This document shows, in pieces, positions 21,837 through 30,600 of a stretch of 64,000 nucleotides of DNA. This stretch comes from Myxococcales bacterium (GTDB lineage Bacteria; Myxococcota_A; Polyangia; Haliangiales; Haliangiaceae). The position numbers and the translations under genes are program-made. The DNA is taken from the NCBI GenBank assembly GCA_016716835.1, contig JADJUW010000001.1:3128001-3192000 (forward strand), given 5' to 3'. The notes under the pieces are model-generated. The model ran no database searches. It worked only from the letters and a program-made list of their open reading frames with translations, and was not told the origin of the DNA. Numbering within the stretch: position 1 is the first letter of the stretch; every line of letters starts with the position of its first letter.

Positions 21837-22222
21837 GGTTGCTTGCCGGTGGGCCTCGCCTGCCCTGCAAGCCGGCCAGCCAGGGTTTGGACGCAGCGCG
21901 CCAGCTCGGCGCCGGTCGCCGTGGCGGCTGCAGCAGTCGCGATCAAGACTATGTCGACGCCCGAGGGCCAGGTATTGGTGCGAAAGGCTTCCCGCACATG
22001 GCGCTTGATGCGATTGCGCATGACGGCGTTGCCGACCCGCTTGGTGACGGTGATGCCGAGCCGCGCGCCCGCGTTGATATCGGCGGCTTGCGAGACAAAC
22101 GCGCGCAAGAGCCGAGTGTCGTGACGTCGACCGTGGTGACCGATGGCGAGAAATTCTCTTCGCTTGGCGATTCGATGTCTGGCCGGAAAGGTATGTCGCT
22201 CAGCCGCCGGCATGGGTAACAA
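21833..22222 (-). CDS. rnpA: Ribonuclease P protein component
   Basis: A 129-residue basic protein that assists the RNase P RNA in removing tRNA 5' leaders. It has [13 protein letters not shown] at the N-terminus and the RNR motif in [25 protein letters not shown] 22222 and ATG 22213 are both possible starts. It follows rpmH by 23 bases and overlaps yidD by 4. Confidence 0.95.
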   Translation of the reverse strand: MLPMPAAERHTFPARHRIAKRREFLAIGHHGRRHDTRLLRAFVSQAADINAGARLGITVTKRVGNAVMRNRIKRHVREAFRTNTWPSGVDIVLIATAAAATATGAELARCVQTLAGRLAGQARPTGKQP

Positions 22223-22245
22223 AGGTCGTTGTCGACCTAGGACGC

Positions 22246-22398
22246 CTATTTTTTGGCGGTGGTTACGGACAAGCGCTTACGGCCTTTGGATCGGCGTCGA
22301 CGCAAAACTTCGCGGCCTGCGCGGGTCTTTTTGCGAGCGCGATATCCGTGCGTGCGTTTGCGGCTTTTATTGTGCGGTTGGTATGTGCGCTTTGGCAT
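22246..22398 (-). CDS. rpmH: Ribosomal protein L34
   Basis: A 50-residue protein starting at ATG 22398. The sequence [19 protein letters not shown] and the later [18 protein letters not shown] are unmistakable L34, including the typical TYQP opening. It is the first gene of the leftward rpmH-rnpA-yidD-yidC-khpB-mnmE operon and borders the probable origin. An AGGTCC sequence just upstream of the ATG is the likely ribosome site. Confidence 0.97.
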   Translation of the reverse strand: MPKRTYQPHNKSRKRTHGYRARKKTRAGREVLRRRRSKGRKRLSVTTAKK

Positions 22399-22850
22399 AA
22401 GGACCTCTAGGGAGGGGATCGAGTACTATTGGATCGGGCCATGTGTCAAGCAAACGGCGCACGCAAGGGTTGGCTGAGGCGTGGTGGTGTTTATGCAGTG
22501 CTACTTGCGTGACCGGCTGCTAACCAGCGCTCGGCGAAAATTAGGTGCAGAGACGGTTCGAGTTCGCGCGATGTCGGCGCGGATTCGACTAGTTTTTGCC
22601 ATAATCAGCTGAATTCGTTCGTTTGTTTAGGCGTAGTCGACGTGGGTTGAAACCGATCTCCTCTTTTTCGATAACGGCGCTGCGCATTTGACGAGAAAAA
22701 TTGTGAAAAAAAATTTGTGTCCGGAGCGCCATAAGTTCGCGGTCTTGGACGCGTTCCGACACCGGCGTGTCACATAGCCTCTTGCGTTATGACCTTCGCC
22801 TCTGCTAGACGGGCGATCCATTTCGTGGGGACGTTGGTGGGAATGCACGC

Positions 22851-22859
22851 TGTGAATAA
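22851..22859 (-). promoter_or_regulatory. DnaA-box match upstream of dnaA
   Basis: TGTGAATAA is the complement of TTATTCACA, which fits the relaxed TTATNCACA consensus. It lies 107 bases upstream of the dnaA start, suiting either origin function or autoregulation of dnaA. Confidence 0.45.
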
Positions 22860-22923
22860 CCTATGAATTATTTTAGGGATTCGCTGATTCCACATCTCTT
22901 AACTAGCAGTATTTGTTCAACAC

Positions 22924-22940
22924 TGGCCGGAATCCGGACA
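22924..22940. promoter_or_regulatory. CCGG-type palindrome upstream of dnaA
   Basis: TGGCCGGAATCCGGACA matches the bioF-internal site at 25098-25114 at 14 of 17 positions. It lies 26 bases upstream of the dnaA start, well placed for a repressor or an origin-binding protein. Confidence 0.4.
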
Positions 22941-22965
22941 GCTAACCGGATGTGGAGAAGATAGA

Positions 22966-24414
22966 GTGAACGACACTCATTCGATCTGGTTTGACGCTCT
23001 GCAGCGCGTGCAAACACGCGTCTCCCCACAAAATTTTGATATGTGGATTCGGCCTCTCGAATGTGTCGATGTCGGAGCCGAGATAGTCAAATTGCGCGCT
23101 CCCAACGCCTACATCCGGCTGTGGTTTGAAACCAATTTCCTGCCCGAGGTCGTCGCGGAGCTAGTGAGCGTCGCGGGCCGCCCCATTTCAGTAGAATTTG
23201 CCTCCGACGCGCCCGAAGGCGCGATTTTGCGGCGGTCACCTGCCTCTCCCGTGGGTGACACGGATGTTGCGTTCGCCACGGCCGGCAAGGCCCCCGACGT
23301 GCCGGCAGGCGCGCCAGCTATCGTAAATAGCGATGCCGGTGAGGGCTATGGGCGGGTGGGTTCGCTTGAAGCGGGTGCCGCCGCGACGGCCGCCGCTAAC
23401 TTAAATCCTCGCTACGTGTTTGAATCGTTTGTCTCGGGGCCTTCCAACCAGCTCGCGTTTGCCGCGGCGCAGTCGGCAGCGGCATCTTATCCGCCAAAAT
23501 ATAATCCCGTCTTTTTGTGCGGAGGCGTTGGGCTGGGCAAAACGCATCTGCTGCACGCCATCGGGCATGTCCATGCGACCGATCGCCCTGGCACGCGCAT
23601 TCACTACACCACCGGCGAGCGCTTTATGAACGAGTACGTCAGTGGCGTGCAGACGCGCAGCATGAACGCGTTTCGCAAGCGCTACCGCGAAGACATCGAC
23701 GTGTTGCTGGTCGACGACGTTCAATTTTTGGCGGGCAAGGAAGGCACGCAGGACGAGTTCTTCCACACGTTCAACGCGCTCTATGAAACGCACAAGCAGA
23801 TCGTGCTCACCTCGGATCGCAAGCCGCATGAGATCTCGGATATCGCTGATCGCCTGCGCACGCGCTTCGCGTGGGGCTTGCTCGCCGACATCGAGCCACC
23901 TGAGCTAGAGGTCCGCTTAGCCATTTTGCGCAAGAAGGCCGCGTCGGAGGGCATTGCCTTGCCAGACGATGTAGCCATGTTGGTGGCGACGGCGGTCAAA
24001 TCCAACGTGCGCGAGCTCGAGGGCGCGCTAATTCGGTTGGCCGCATACTCCTCGCTGTCCAAGCGCGTCATCGACGTCGAATTTGCCAGAGAAACGCTTG
24101 GGCCCGCGTTCATGCGGCCGCGTGAGCACCTGGCGGTGGAAACCATCATCAAGGCTGTGGCCACGTACTATGGCGTCCGCGCCGCAGATCTCAAGGGCGA
24201 ACGGCGACACAAGTCGATTGCCGCGCCACGTGCCGTGGCCATGTATTTGGCGCGCCAGCACACGCAAGAAAGCTATCCCGACTTGGGGCGCGCGTTTGGT
24301 GGCAAGCACCACACCACGATTATTTCGGCGGTGGAAAAGATCGCGGTCAAGCTTGCCGCCGACGTGACGTTGCGTGGCGAGATCATGGCGATCGAGTCGA
24401 CCCTGCCGAAGTGA
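22966..24414 (+). CDS. dnaA: Chromosomal replication initiator DnaA
   Basis: A 482-residue DnaA with a GTG start behind a GGAG ribosome site. Domain I includes WFDALQRVQTRVSPQNFDMW, followed by a loosely conserved domain II to about residue 140. The AAA+ domain has Walker A GGVGLGKTHLLHA and Walker B VLLVDDVQFLAGK. Domain IV ends with the DnaA-box-binding motif LGRAFGGKHHTTIISAVEKI. It starts replication by melting oriC. Here it is not followed by dnaN, which lies on the other side of the rpmH-mnmE operon and runs the opposite way. Confidence 0.98.
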   Translation: MNDTHSIWFDALQRVQTRVSPQNFDMWIRPLECVDVGAEIVKLRAPNAYIRLWFETNFLPEVVAELVSVAGRPISVEFASDAPEGAILRRSPASPVGDTDVAFATAGKAPDVPAGAPAIVNSDAGEGYGRVGSLEAGAAATAAANLNPRYVFESFVSGPSNQLAFAAAQSAAASYPPKYNPVFLCGGVGLGKTHLLHAIGHVHATDRPGTRIHYTTGERFMNEYVSGVQTRSMNAFRKRYREDIDVLLVDDVQFLAGKEGTQDEFFHTFNALYETHKQIVLTSDRKPHEISDIADRLRTRFAWGLLADIEPPELEVRLAILRKKAASEGIALPDDVAMLVATAVKSNVRELEGALIRLAAYSSLSKRVIDVEFARETLGPAFMRPREHLAVETIIKAVATYYGVRAADLKGERRHKSIAAPRAVAMYLARQHTQESYPDLGRAFGGKHHTTIISAVEKIAVKLAADVTLRGEIMAIESTLPK

Positions 24415-24472
24415 CCGCTGGGGCGCGTCTTGGTTGATTCGACCGTAGGTGCAAGCCGAGAATTTTGAAGTC

Positions 24473-25648
24473 TTATTTCTGCGCGAACCCGTAGCGTTGG
24501 CACAGTGCGCGTAGCGTTTCGATTTGCTCGTCGCTATGCGCGGCAGATAGCACGAGACGCACTCGCGACGTCCCGGGTGCGACGGTCGGTGGACGGACCG
24601 CCTGTGCCCAGTAGCCTGCGTCGGCAAGCTTCTTGGCCATGGCCAATGCATCGGCTTCCGCACCAATGATCCACGGCACGATGGCAGAGGCGGCGCCGAA
24701 ACGATCGATGTGTCGGCGCAAGTTAGCACGCCGCGCGGCGGCCTCGGGCGTGGGCATTAACTGGATAGCGGCGAGGCAGCTCCCTACGACCGCGGGATGC
24801 GGCGCGGTCGCAAAAACGTGTGAACGCGCGCGGTTCCACAGCCAGGAAATTACGTCTTGGCTTGCGGCGACGAAGGCGCCTTGGCTGCCCAGGGCCTTGC
24901 CAAACGTCCCAATAATTACGTCGGGGGTAACGCCCTGCGCGCGGGCTATGCCGGTGCCCTGTGGCCCGTAGCAGCCAAGCGCGTGGGCTTCATCGAGGAC
25001 TAAAAAAGCGTCGTGTTGATCGGCGAGCTCTCGAAGCTTTGCAACGTCGGCGATGTCGCCGTCCATTGAAAAAACACTCTCGCTCAAGATGAATTTATGT
25101 CCGGTATTCGGACAATGTTGCAAGGCACGTTCGAGCGCAGCGACATCGCGGTGGGGGTAGATGTGGAGCGTCGCCTTGCTGAGCCGGCAGCCATCGATGG
25201 TACTTGCGTGGTTGAGCGCATCGGAAAAGATGTGATCGCCCTCCTCCGCAAGCGCTGGCACCAACCCAATATTTGCTAGATAGCCGGATGAGAACCACAG
25301 AGCTTTCTCGAACCCGAGCCAGCGTGCGACGGCATTTTCCAGCTCGTCGAGTAACGCAAAATTGCCGCTCAAAAGGCGCGAGGCGCCCGCGCCATTGCCA
25401 TGGGACGCCATGGCGGTGATGGCACCGGATTGCAGCGCTGGATGGTGTGCAAGGCCGAGGTAGTCGTTCGAGGACACGTTGACTAGGGAGGTACCGTCTC
25501 GCCCATCGCTAGTCGTCAGGGCGCCCAGGTCGGCATTAGAGCGCTCCCACGATATGGTCGCGCCCTGGGTTCCCTGCCGAGTGTAGCGTTCGCGGATAAG
25601 ATGCTTTTCAGCTAGCGCGGCGAGTCGCTCTCGGAAGCTGATCGGCAT
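24473..25648 (-). CDS. bioF: 8-amino-7-oxononanoate synthase
   Basis: A PLP enzyme joining pimeloyl-ACP/CoA and alanine in biotin synthesis. The 391-residue protein has NVSSNDYLGLAHHP, GAGASRLLSGN, the DEAHALGCYG PLP-ring Asp region (219-228) and the Schiff-base Lys at about residue 251 in IIGTFGKALGSQG. Alpha-oxoamine synthases share these features, so a Kbl-like role is possible, but the nearby bioD supports BioF. The start at ATG 25648 gives the normal family N-terminus; upstream in-frame codons cross the parS region. It converges with dnaA. Confidence 0.9.
   Translation of the reverse strand: MPISFRERLAALAEKHLIRERYTRQGTQGATISWERSNADLGALTTSDGRDGTSLVNVSSNDYLGLAHHPALQSGAITAMASHGNGAGASRLLSGNFALLDELENAVARWLGFEKALWFSSGYLANIGLVPALAEEGDHIFSDALNHASTIDGCRLSKATLHIYPHRDVAALERALQHCPNTGHKFILSESVFSMDGDIADVAKLRELADQHDAFLVLDEAHALGCYGPQGTGIARAQGVTPDVIIGTFGKALGSQGAFVAASQDVISWLWNRARSHVFATAPHPAVVGSCLAAIQLMPTPEAAARRANLRRHIDRFGAASAIVPWIIGAEADALAMAKKLADAGYWAQAVRPPTVAPGTSRVRLVLSAAHSDEQIETLRALCQRYGFAQK
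25098..25114. promoter_or_regulatory. TGTCCG/CGGACA palindrome inside bioF
   Basis: TGTCCGGTATTCGGACA, extending to ATGTCCGGTATTCGGACAAT, is 19 of 20 identical to the site at 27435-27454. It lies within coding sequence, so a promoter role is unlikely; a structural or chromosomal binding site fits better. Confidence 0.4.
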
Positions 25649-25887
25649 TACCGAGTGATCATATATCGCACGCCGAGGAAACGCACTTCGGGGTGATAAT
25701 TGTCGCAACACCCGTCCTTTAACTTTCACGTGGAGCCGCTGATTCCGCGGATTGCTTCGAGTTTGAGTTGGGATGACCTGATGGTTGACCATTCTCGGAC
25801 GGTTGAGAGTCTTGAGCGACTCTGTCTCATTTTGTCCCGACGGTTCCCGCTTGGAATTTGGCGTAGATTCGCGGCTCTGCACAGCAA

Positions 25888-25903
25888 TGTTTCACGTGGA
25901 ACG
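25888..25903. promoter_or_regulatory. parS: parS-like ParB-binding site 1
   Basis: TGTTTCACGTGGAACG differs from the consensus TGTTTCACGTGAAACA at 2 of 16 positions. It is the bioF-side member of three sites in the bioF-bioD gap. A fourth, weak match lies at 25722-25737. Confidence 0.75.
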
Positions 25904-25942
25904 GAGACACTTTCGACGGGTCGTATGCCCCCCCCCTGTCGG

Positions 25943-25958
25943 TGTTCCACGTGAAACA
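25943..25958. promoter_or_regulatory. parS: parS-like ParB-binding site 2
   Basis: TGTTCCACGTGAAACA differs from the parS consensus at a single position. It is 55 bases from site 1, close to five helical turns. Confidence 0.85.
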
Positions 25959-26000
25959 TTGTTTGTGCCGTTCAAGTTGGACTGGCTGCGGTGAGACCGT

Positions 26001-26016
26001 CGTTTCACGTGAAACA
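26001..26016. promoter_or_regulatory. parS: parS-like ParB-binding site 3
   Basis: CGTTTCACGTGAAACA has the perfect 14-bp palindromic core GTTTCACGTGAAAC and one change at the outer position. It lies 58 bases from site 2. ParB loading here would tether and segregate the origin region. Confidence 0.9.
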
Positions 26017-26102
26017 CCCCAATGTCGCCCTCGCTGCACCAGCAGTTCCCGGGCGTTGGGCCAGCTCTGGCTACGCCTTAAATCTGCTATCCTCTGATAG
26101 AT

Positions 26103-26789
26103 ATGCGCCGCTTCACCATCGTTGGTACCGACACCGGTGTTGGCAAAACGTTTGTTACAGCCGGTCTAATTAGGGCGGCAGTCAGGGCAGGCTATGTTGC
26201 CTTTGGCTTAAAACCAGTTGAATCTGGGGCGACTGGCGCATCGAGCTCAGATACCGCAGTACTGGCGAACGTCTCTGGCCGCACCGCCAAAGAAACCAAT
26301 TTTATACAGTTTGGGCCCGCGGTTGCACCCGGGCTGGTTCCAGGCAACTCCACCGAAATTGCCGAGTTAGTCAATTTTGTCCAAGTTCGCTGCAACGTGG
26401 CAGACAGTACGCAGCAAGACGGCGCAGCAGGGCCGCCGCCGACTCTTTGCTTTGTAGAGACCGCGGGCGGCTGGTTCTCGCCGCTCAGTAGTCATGGCGA
26501 TGTTAGAGAGTTCGCTGTGATGTTAGCGGCGCCAGTGCTCATCGTCGGCCATGCAGGACTTGGTGCGATAAATCAACTTAGGCTCACCGTCAGCGCGGTA
26601 AAGGCTTCGCAACTGCCGATCGTCGCGCTCATCCTGTCCCAACGCGCATCCGATGACGACGCTCTGGCGGCCCAAAATGAAAGCGCAATCGCGCAGCGCA
26701 CCGGCCTCACGACCATGAGGGTTAGGTCCGACGAGGATGCCGATCTACTGATTGCGACGATCCAAGAAGACCGCTCGTGGGGTTGGTGA
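26103..26789 (+). CDS. bioD: Dethiobiotin synthetase
   Basis: A 228-residue P-loop enzyme that closes the ureido ring of dethiobiotin using CO2 and ATP. It has the P-loop GTDTGVGKTFVTAGLI (8-23), FGLKPVESGA with the substrate-binding Lys, and FVETAGGWFSPLS where the family has EGAGG. The Thr-Ala for Gly-Ala change in that loop is mildly unusual. It diverges from bioF across the parS cluster. bioA and bioB are not in the window. Confidence 0.9.
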   Translation: MRRFTIVGTDTGVGKTFVTAGLIRAAVRAGYVAFGLKPVESGATGASSSDTAVLANVSGRTAKETNFIQFGPAVAPGLVPGNSTEIAELVNFVQVRCNVADSTQQDGAAGPPPTLCFVETAGGWFSPLSSHGDVREFAVMLAAPVLIVGHAGLGAINQLRLTVSAVKASQLPIVALILSQRASDDDALAAQNESAIAQRTGLTTMRVRSDEDADLLIATIQEDRSWGW

Positions 26790-26809
26790 AGCCCCGAGTA
26801 CGGTCACAA

Positions 26810-27397
26810 TTAGTTGGAGCGCCACGTTCGAGAAATCCAATAATTTGAGCCACCACGCGAAAAACGAATGATGTCGTTCTCGGACGAAATCGTCGGAATC
26901 GCTGCCGCGGAGCCAAAGCCAAGCACCGCGCCGTTTGGTTTGACCAGGCTTAGTCCAACATCCAGCCAGCGCGCCATCTCGAACGTGGCTTTTGACGTTG
27001 CAACATCGAACGTCCCAATAGCGCCCAGCTCCTCTACGCGAGATTGCTTGGCCTCGAGATTCGCAAGCCCAAGATCACGGCTGCAGGAAAGGATAAAGGC
27101 CCATTTTTTTGCAATGGGTTCGACGCCGACCATCGCGACGTCGGGTCGCATGATTGCCATGGGCACGAGCGGGAGACCACCGCCCGAGCCGACGTCAACG
27201 AGCATTTTGGCATCACGCGGAATAAGGCGACTGGCGACGATGCCATCAACGCAATGGTCAAGCACATCGGCAATATTCTTGGCCGCGGTGACGTTAATTT
27301 TCTTGTTCCAGCGCAGCATAGCCTCTGCAAATGTTTCCATTTGTTTGCGCCGTTCCTCAGAGAGTTCGGCGAGGAAATCCGCGGCAGAAAAGGCCAT
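26810..27397 (-). CDS. rsmG: 16S rRNA (guanine-527-N7)-methyltransferase
   Basis: A 195-residue SAM-dependent methyltransferase. MLRWNKKINVTA and the SAM-binding DVGSGGGLPLVPMAI are typical of RsmG/GidB, as is VGVEPIAKKWAFI. The C-terminal third is more divergent and ends in an atypical SNYWISRTWRSN. It modifies G527 of 16S rRNA; loss gives low-level streptomycin resistance. In many genomes it precedes parA and parB, which are absent here although the parS sites are adjacent. A TGTCCG/CGGACA palindrome lies 39-55 bases upstream of its start. Confidence 0.85.
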   Translation of the reverse strand: MAFSAADFLAELSEERRKQMETFAEAMLRWNKKINVTAAKNIADVLDHCVDGIVASRLIPRDAKMLVDVGSGGGLPLVPMAIMRPDVAMVGVEPIAKKWAFILSCSRDLGLANLEAKQSRVEELGAIGTFDVATSKATFEMARWLDVGLSLVKPNGAVLGFGSAAAIPTISSENDIIRFSRGGSNYWISRTWRSN

Positions 27398-27435
27398 GGC
27401 GCTTGGCTACCACAAGCCTCGACATATGACCACAA

Positions 27436-27452
27436 TGTCCGGTTTTCGGACA
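27436..27452. promoter_or_regulatory. TGTCCG/CGGACA palindrome upstream of rsmG
   Basis: TGTCCGGTTTTCGGACA lies 39 bases upstream of the rsmG start, a normal operator position. It differs from the bioF-internal copy by one base. Confidence 0.45.
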
Positions 27453-27683
27453 ATAGAAATACGCCGACAAATGAACCATCGATAATCAAGCAGTAGCAAA
27501 TGAGCTTAGGAAGAGGTGGGAGGCAAAACTACACCGCGCCCTTTGAAGCCGCCGCACGACCGCAAATGTGAGGTCGCCAAAGGTTCTTGCCTGAGCAGGC
27601 CTGGTATGGCCCTCTATGCTGCACTAAAATAAATGGCCAAGTGGTGCCGTTGTTTGACCGGCACCGCTGTCAACCGCCCGCGC

Positions 27684-30600
27684 ATGCCTGAATCACAACA
27701 ACACCTGCTCATCGTCGACAGCGACGCTCCGAGCCTGCGCGTGCTTGAGGTGATGTTGCGCAAGGCGGGGTTTCACGTCGCCTGCGCCACGGACCTCGCT
27801 GAGGCGCAGGCCTATCTGGCCAGCGCGACCCCAGACTTAATTGTGAGCGAGGTTTTCTATACCTCCGCACAGCCCGGGGTCACCGAGGCGGCGCGCCCAA
27901 CGGGTGGGTACGACCTGCTACGGATGGTCCGAGCTTCGACGCGTTTTGAAAACACGGCGTTTGTGTTCGTGACCGCGCTCACCGACGTCGAAAGTAAAAT
28001 AGCGGGTCTCGAGCTGGGCGCCGACGAGTTTCTGACGAAGCCTATTTTTGCAAAAGAGATAGTCGCGCGCTTGCGCCTGATCTTGCAGCGCCGGTCGCAC
28101 AACAAGTTGACGCAGGCGGCCGCGGGTGATCGCACGCGCTTTGCGGGCCAGCTCGCGGACATGGGCGTCGTCGATCTATTGCAAACCGTCGAGATCAGTC
28201 GCAAGTCGGGCGCGATCGCGTTGGCAGACCTCGAAAATCAGGTCGGTACCATCTATTTTAAGGATGGAAGTGTCGTTGACGCGCAGCTCGGGATACTGCA
28301 AGGCGAGCGCGCGATCTATCGCTTCTTAACGTGGCTTGACGGCAATTTCGAGGTGACCTTCCGCGACATCCCAAATGAACGTCGCATCACGACAAGCACC
28401 CAAGCGGTGCTTATGGAGGGCCTGCGACGGCTCGACGAATGGAACCGTCTATGCGAACAGCTGCCGCCGCTGGGTCACAGGCTCGACTTTGACATGGCGC
28501 AGGTCAGGCGGCGGCTGGGCGATGTGCCTGATGAGTATAATGACCTGTTGCGCTTGCTGGACGGCAAGCGCACGGCTTTGCAAGTAATCGACGCGAGTGG
28601 GGTTGCTGACCTAGAGGCGCTAGCCCAACTCGCCAAGCTCTACTTCGAGGGCTTGCTGCAGGACCGGGGGCCAGCGGAAGGCGCCGGCGCCGAGGCTGTT
28701 GCTGCAACGGCGGCGCGCGCCGTCGGCGGCAACGTGAACCCCGCGCACGAAACAGTTAGTTTCGAAGAAGCCTTCGACGGCGTGCCCTCGCGCGTGACCG
28801 AATCCGAACATCTGGAGCAACTGCGCATGCCCGCGTCTCCACCGGTAGCAACCATTACGCCTGGGTCATCTGACACGTCATTGTCGACGGAGCCAAAACA
28901 AACCAGTCCGCACGCCGCCAAGGTCACCGCACCGCAACGCTTGGCGATAAGGCCGCCGATTACGGTGCCGGCGGTTATTACGCCACGCCGGCTGAAACCA
29001 AACACCGCGCCGCTTGGACAAGAGCCGCTACGTTCTGCGCGCAATCCCCTAGACTCGCTGTCCCCGCCCATCTCGGGCGCGACGCCGCGCACGATTACGA
29101 GCAAGGCCGCCGAAATCGCTCGCGCCGCGCTAAAAGCAAATGACGAGTTTGAAAGCGATACGGCGACGCGCCAGATAGTCCCGCTGGGGATGCCGAAAGC
29201 AGCCTCCCTCATGCCTGGGATGGCGGGCATGTCGCAGGGGCAAATGCTGCTGGCGCAGCTCGCGAGGACGGCTGCGCCATCTGGCGATGAACCGTTGCAA
29301 CGGGTGACAATTACGCCGCGTGCGCGGCGAACTGGCGCGCCGCTTGCGGGCGATGGCGTGCCGGTGGCGATCGGCCTCGCGCACGCGCAAGGCGGGTCGG
29401 GCGAAATCTCATCACCGCGCCAAAGCCGACGTCGGAGTGCGCTCATCGATGCCGCGATCGTACAAGCCGCTGTAGAACCAAGTGGCGCAATTGCGCGCAG
29501 CGCAGGCTTGGTCGAGCACGAGGTCAATGAGTTTTCTTCGACCGAAGTGACGGAGGAAATGACAGATCCGGGCCTTGGTAAACTGCTTCGGCCACGAGGG
29601 CTTGCGCAGCCACGCCTCCTGCCGGCGCCGCTCATGCCACAAACCGTCGCAAACTTGCCGATGCCAGCACCGCCAGTTCCGTGGACGCCGCCAAGCCGAG
29701 AAGAAATTGTGCCTGGTATTTCAAACCCTCCCGGCGGAGGAGTGGCACAAGCGGCGGGTGCAATAGATCCCGAAGCGGTGACAGCGGCACGCGAACAAGC
29801 GGCGGCGGCGGCGGCAGCACGCGAGCAAGCGGCGGTGGCGGCACGCGAGCAAGCTGCGGCGGCGGCACGCGAGCAAGCGGCGGCGGCGGCACGCGAGCAA
29901 GCTGCGGCGGCGGCACGCGAGCAAGCTGCGGCGGCGGCGCGCGAACAAGCGGCGGCAGCGGCGCGCGAACAAGCGGCGGCGGCGGCACGCGAGCAAGCGG
30001 CGGCAGCGGCGCGCGAACAAGCGGCGGCGGCGGCACGCGAGCAAGCGGCGGCGGAAGCAGCGGCACGTGATTTAGCCGCGGTAGCGAGCACGTCGGCGAT
30101 GAAAGCGACGCCACTTGCGCAAGCGTTGCAGTTCGAAGAAGTGTTTTCAAATTTAGGTGTCGATGACCACGCCCTAACAACGGCCGATGTCGTTGAGGTG
30201 GCCGAACAGACTCCCGCTCTGAGTCGAACACGAACGAGCGAGCACTCGGCCGTCACGGAACTTTCCGTGTCACGGGTGGCGCCCCGCGCGCCGACGGCGA
30301 CCGACATCGCGGTGCCTCGTACGCGCACGCGCGCGCGCGAGTCGACTGGTACATCGGCGTATCTGGCGTCCACGCCTCGGCGCTGGCCGATGGTGCTGCT
30401 AGGTGCGATCTGTCTCGTTGCGGTCGCGGTGGCTGCGCTTTGGTTGCAAGCGCGAGGGGGCAGGGCCGCAACCAGCGATCAGCCCGTCGCCGTGCCGAGC
30501 AACTTGCAAGATGCGGCAAGCGGCGGCGCCGGCCTCGCGCTCCCAGATGCCGCCACGCCAGATCCCATCGTCGATGCCATGGCGTCGCCGAAAGATGCCG

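Larger units (their letters stand above)
22399..22965. other. rpmH-dnaA intergenic region, probable oriC
   Basis: This 567-base gap has no credible gene. It is AT-richer than its surroundings, notably at 22690-22720 and 22855-22915. It holds a relaxed DnaA box TGTGAATAA (22851-22859), near matches TTCTCCACA (reverse strand, about 22951-22959) and TTTTTCACA (reverse strand, about 22701-22709), and a CCGG-centred palindrome (22924-22940). The rpmH/dnaA gap is a classic bacterial origin location, and genes run away from it on both sides. There is no tight cluster of perfect boxes, so this rests on context more than motif density. Promoters for rpmH and dnaA must also lie here. Confidence 0.5.

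Noticed and set aside
22627..22848. 73-residue frame upstream of dnaA
   Set aside because: No ribosome site or domain, and it lies in the probable origin.
25722..25737. Fourth parS site
   Set aside because: Only the CACGTG core and left flank match; five mismatches to the consensus.
29790..30060. Regular 24-bp tandem repeat as a CRISPR array
   Set aside because: There are no unique spacers; it is an in-frame protein repeat.
28640..30373. 577-residue minus-strand frame opposite the large receiver gene
   Set aside because: It is the mirror of the GC-rich AREQA repeats and linkers (poly-Ser/Ala/Arg), with no start signal; the plus strand has clear domains.
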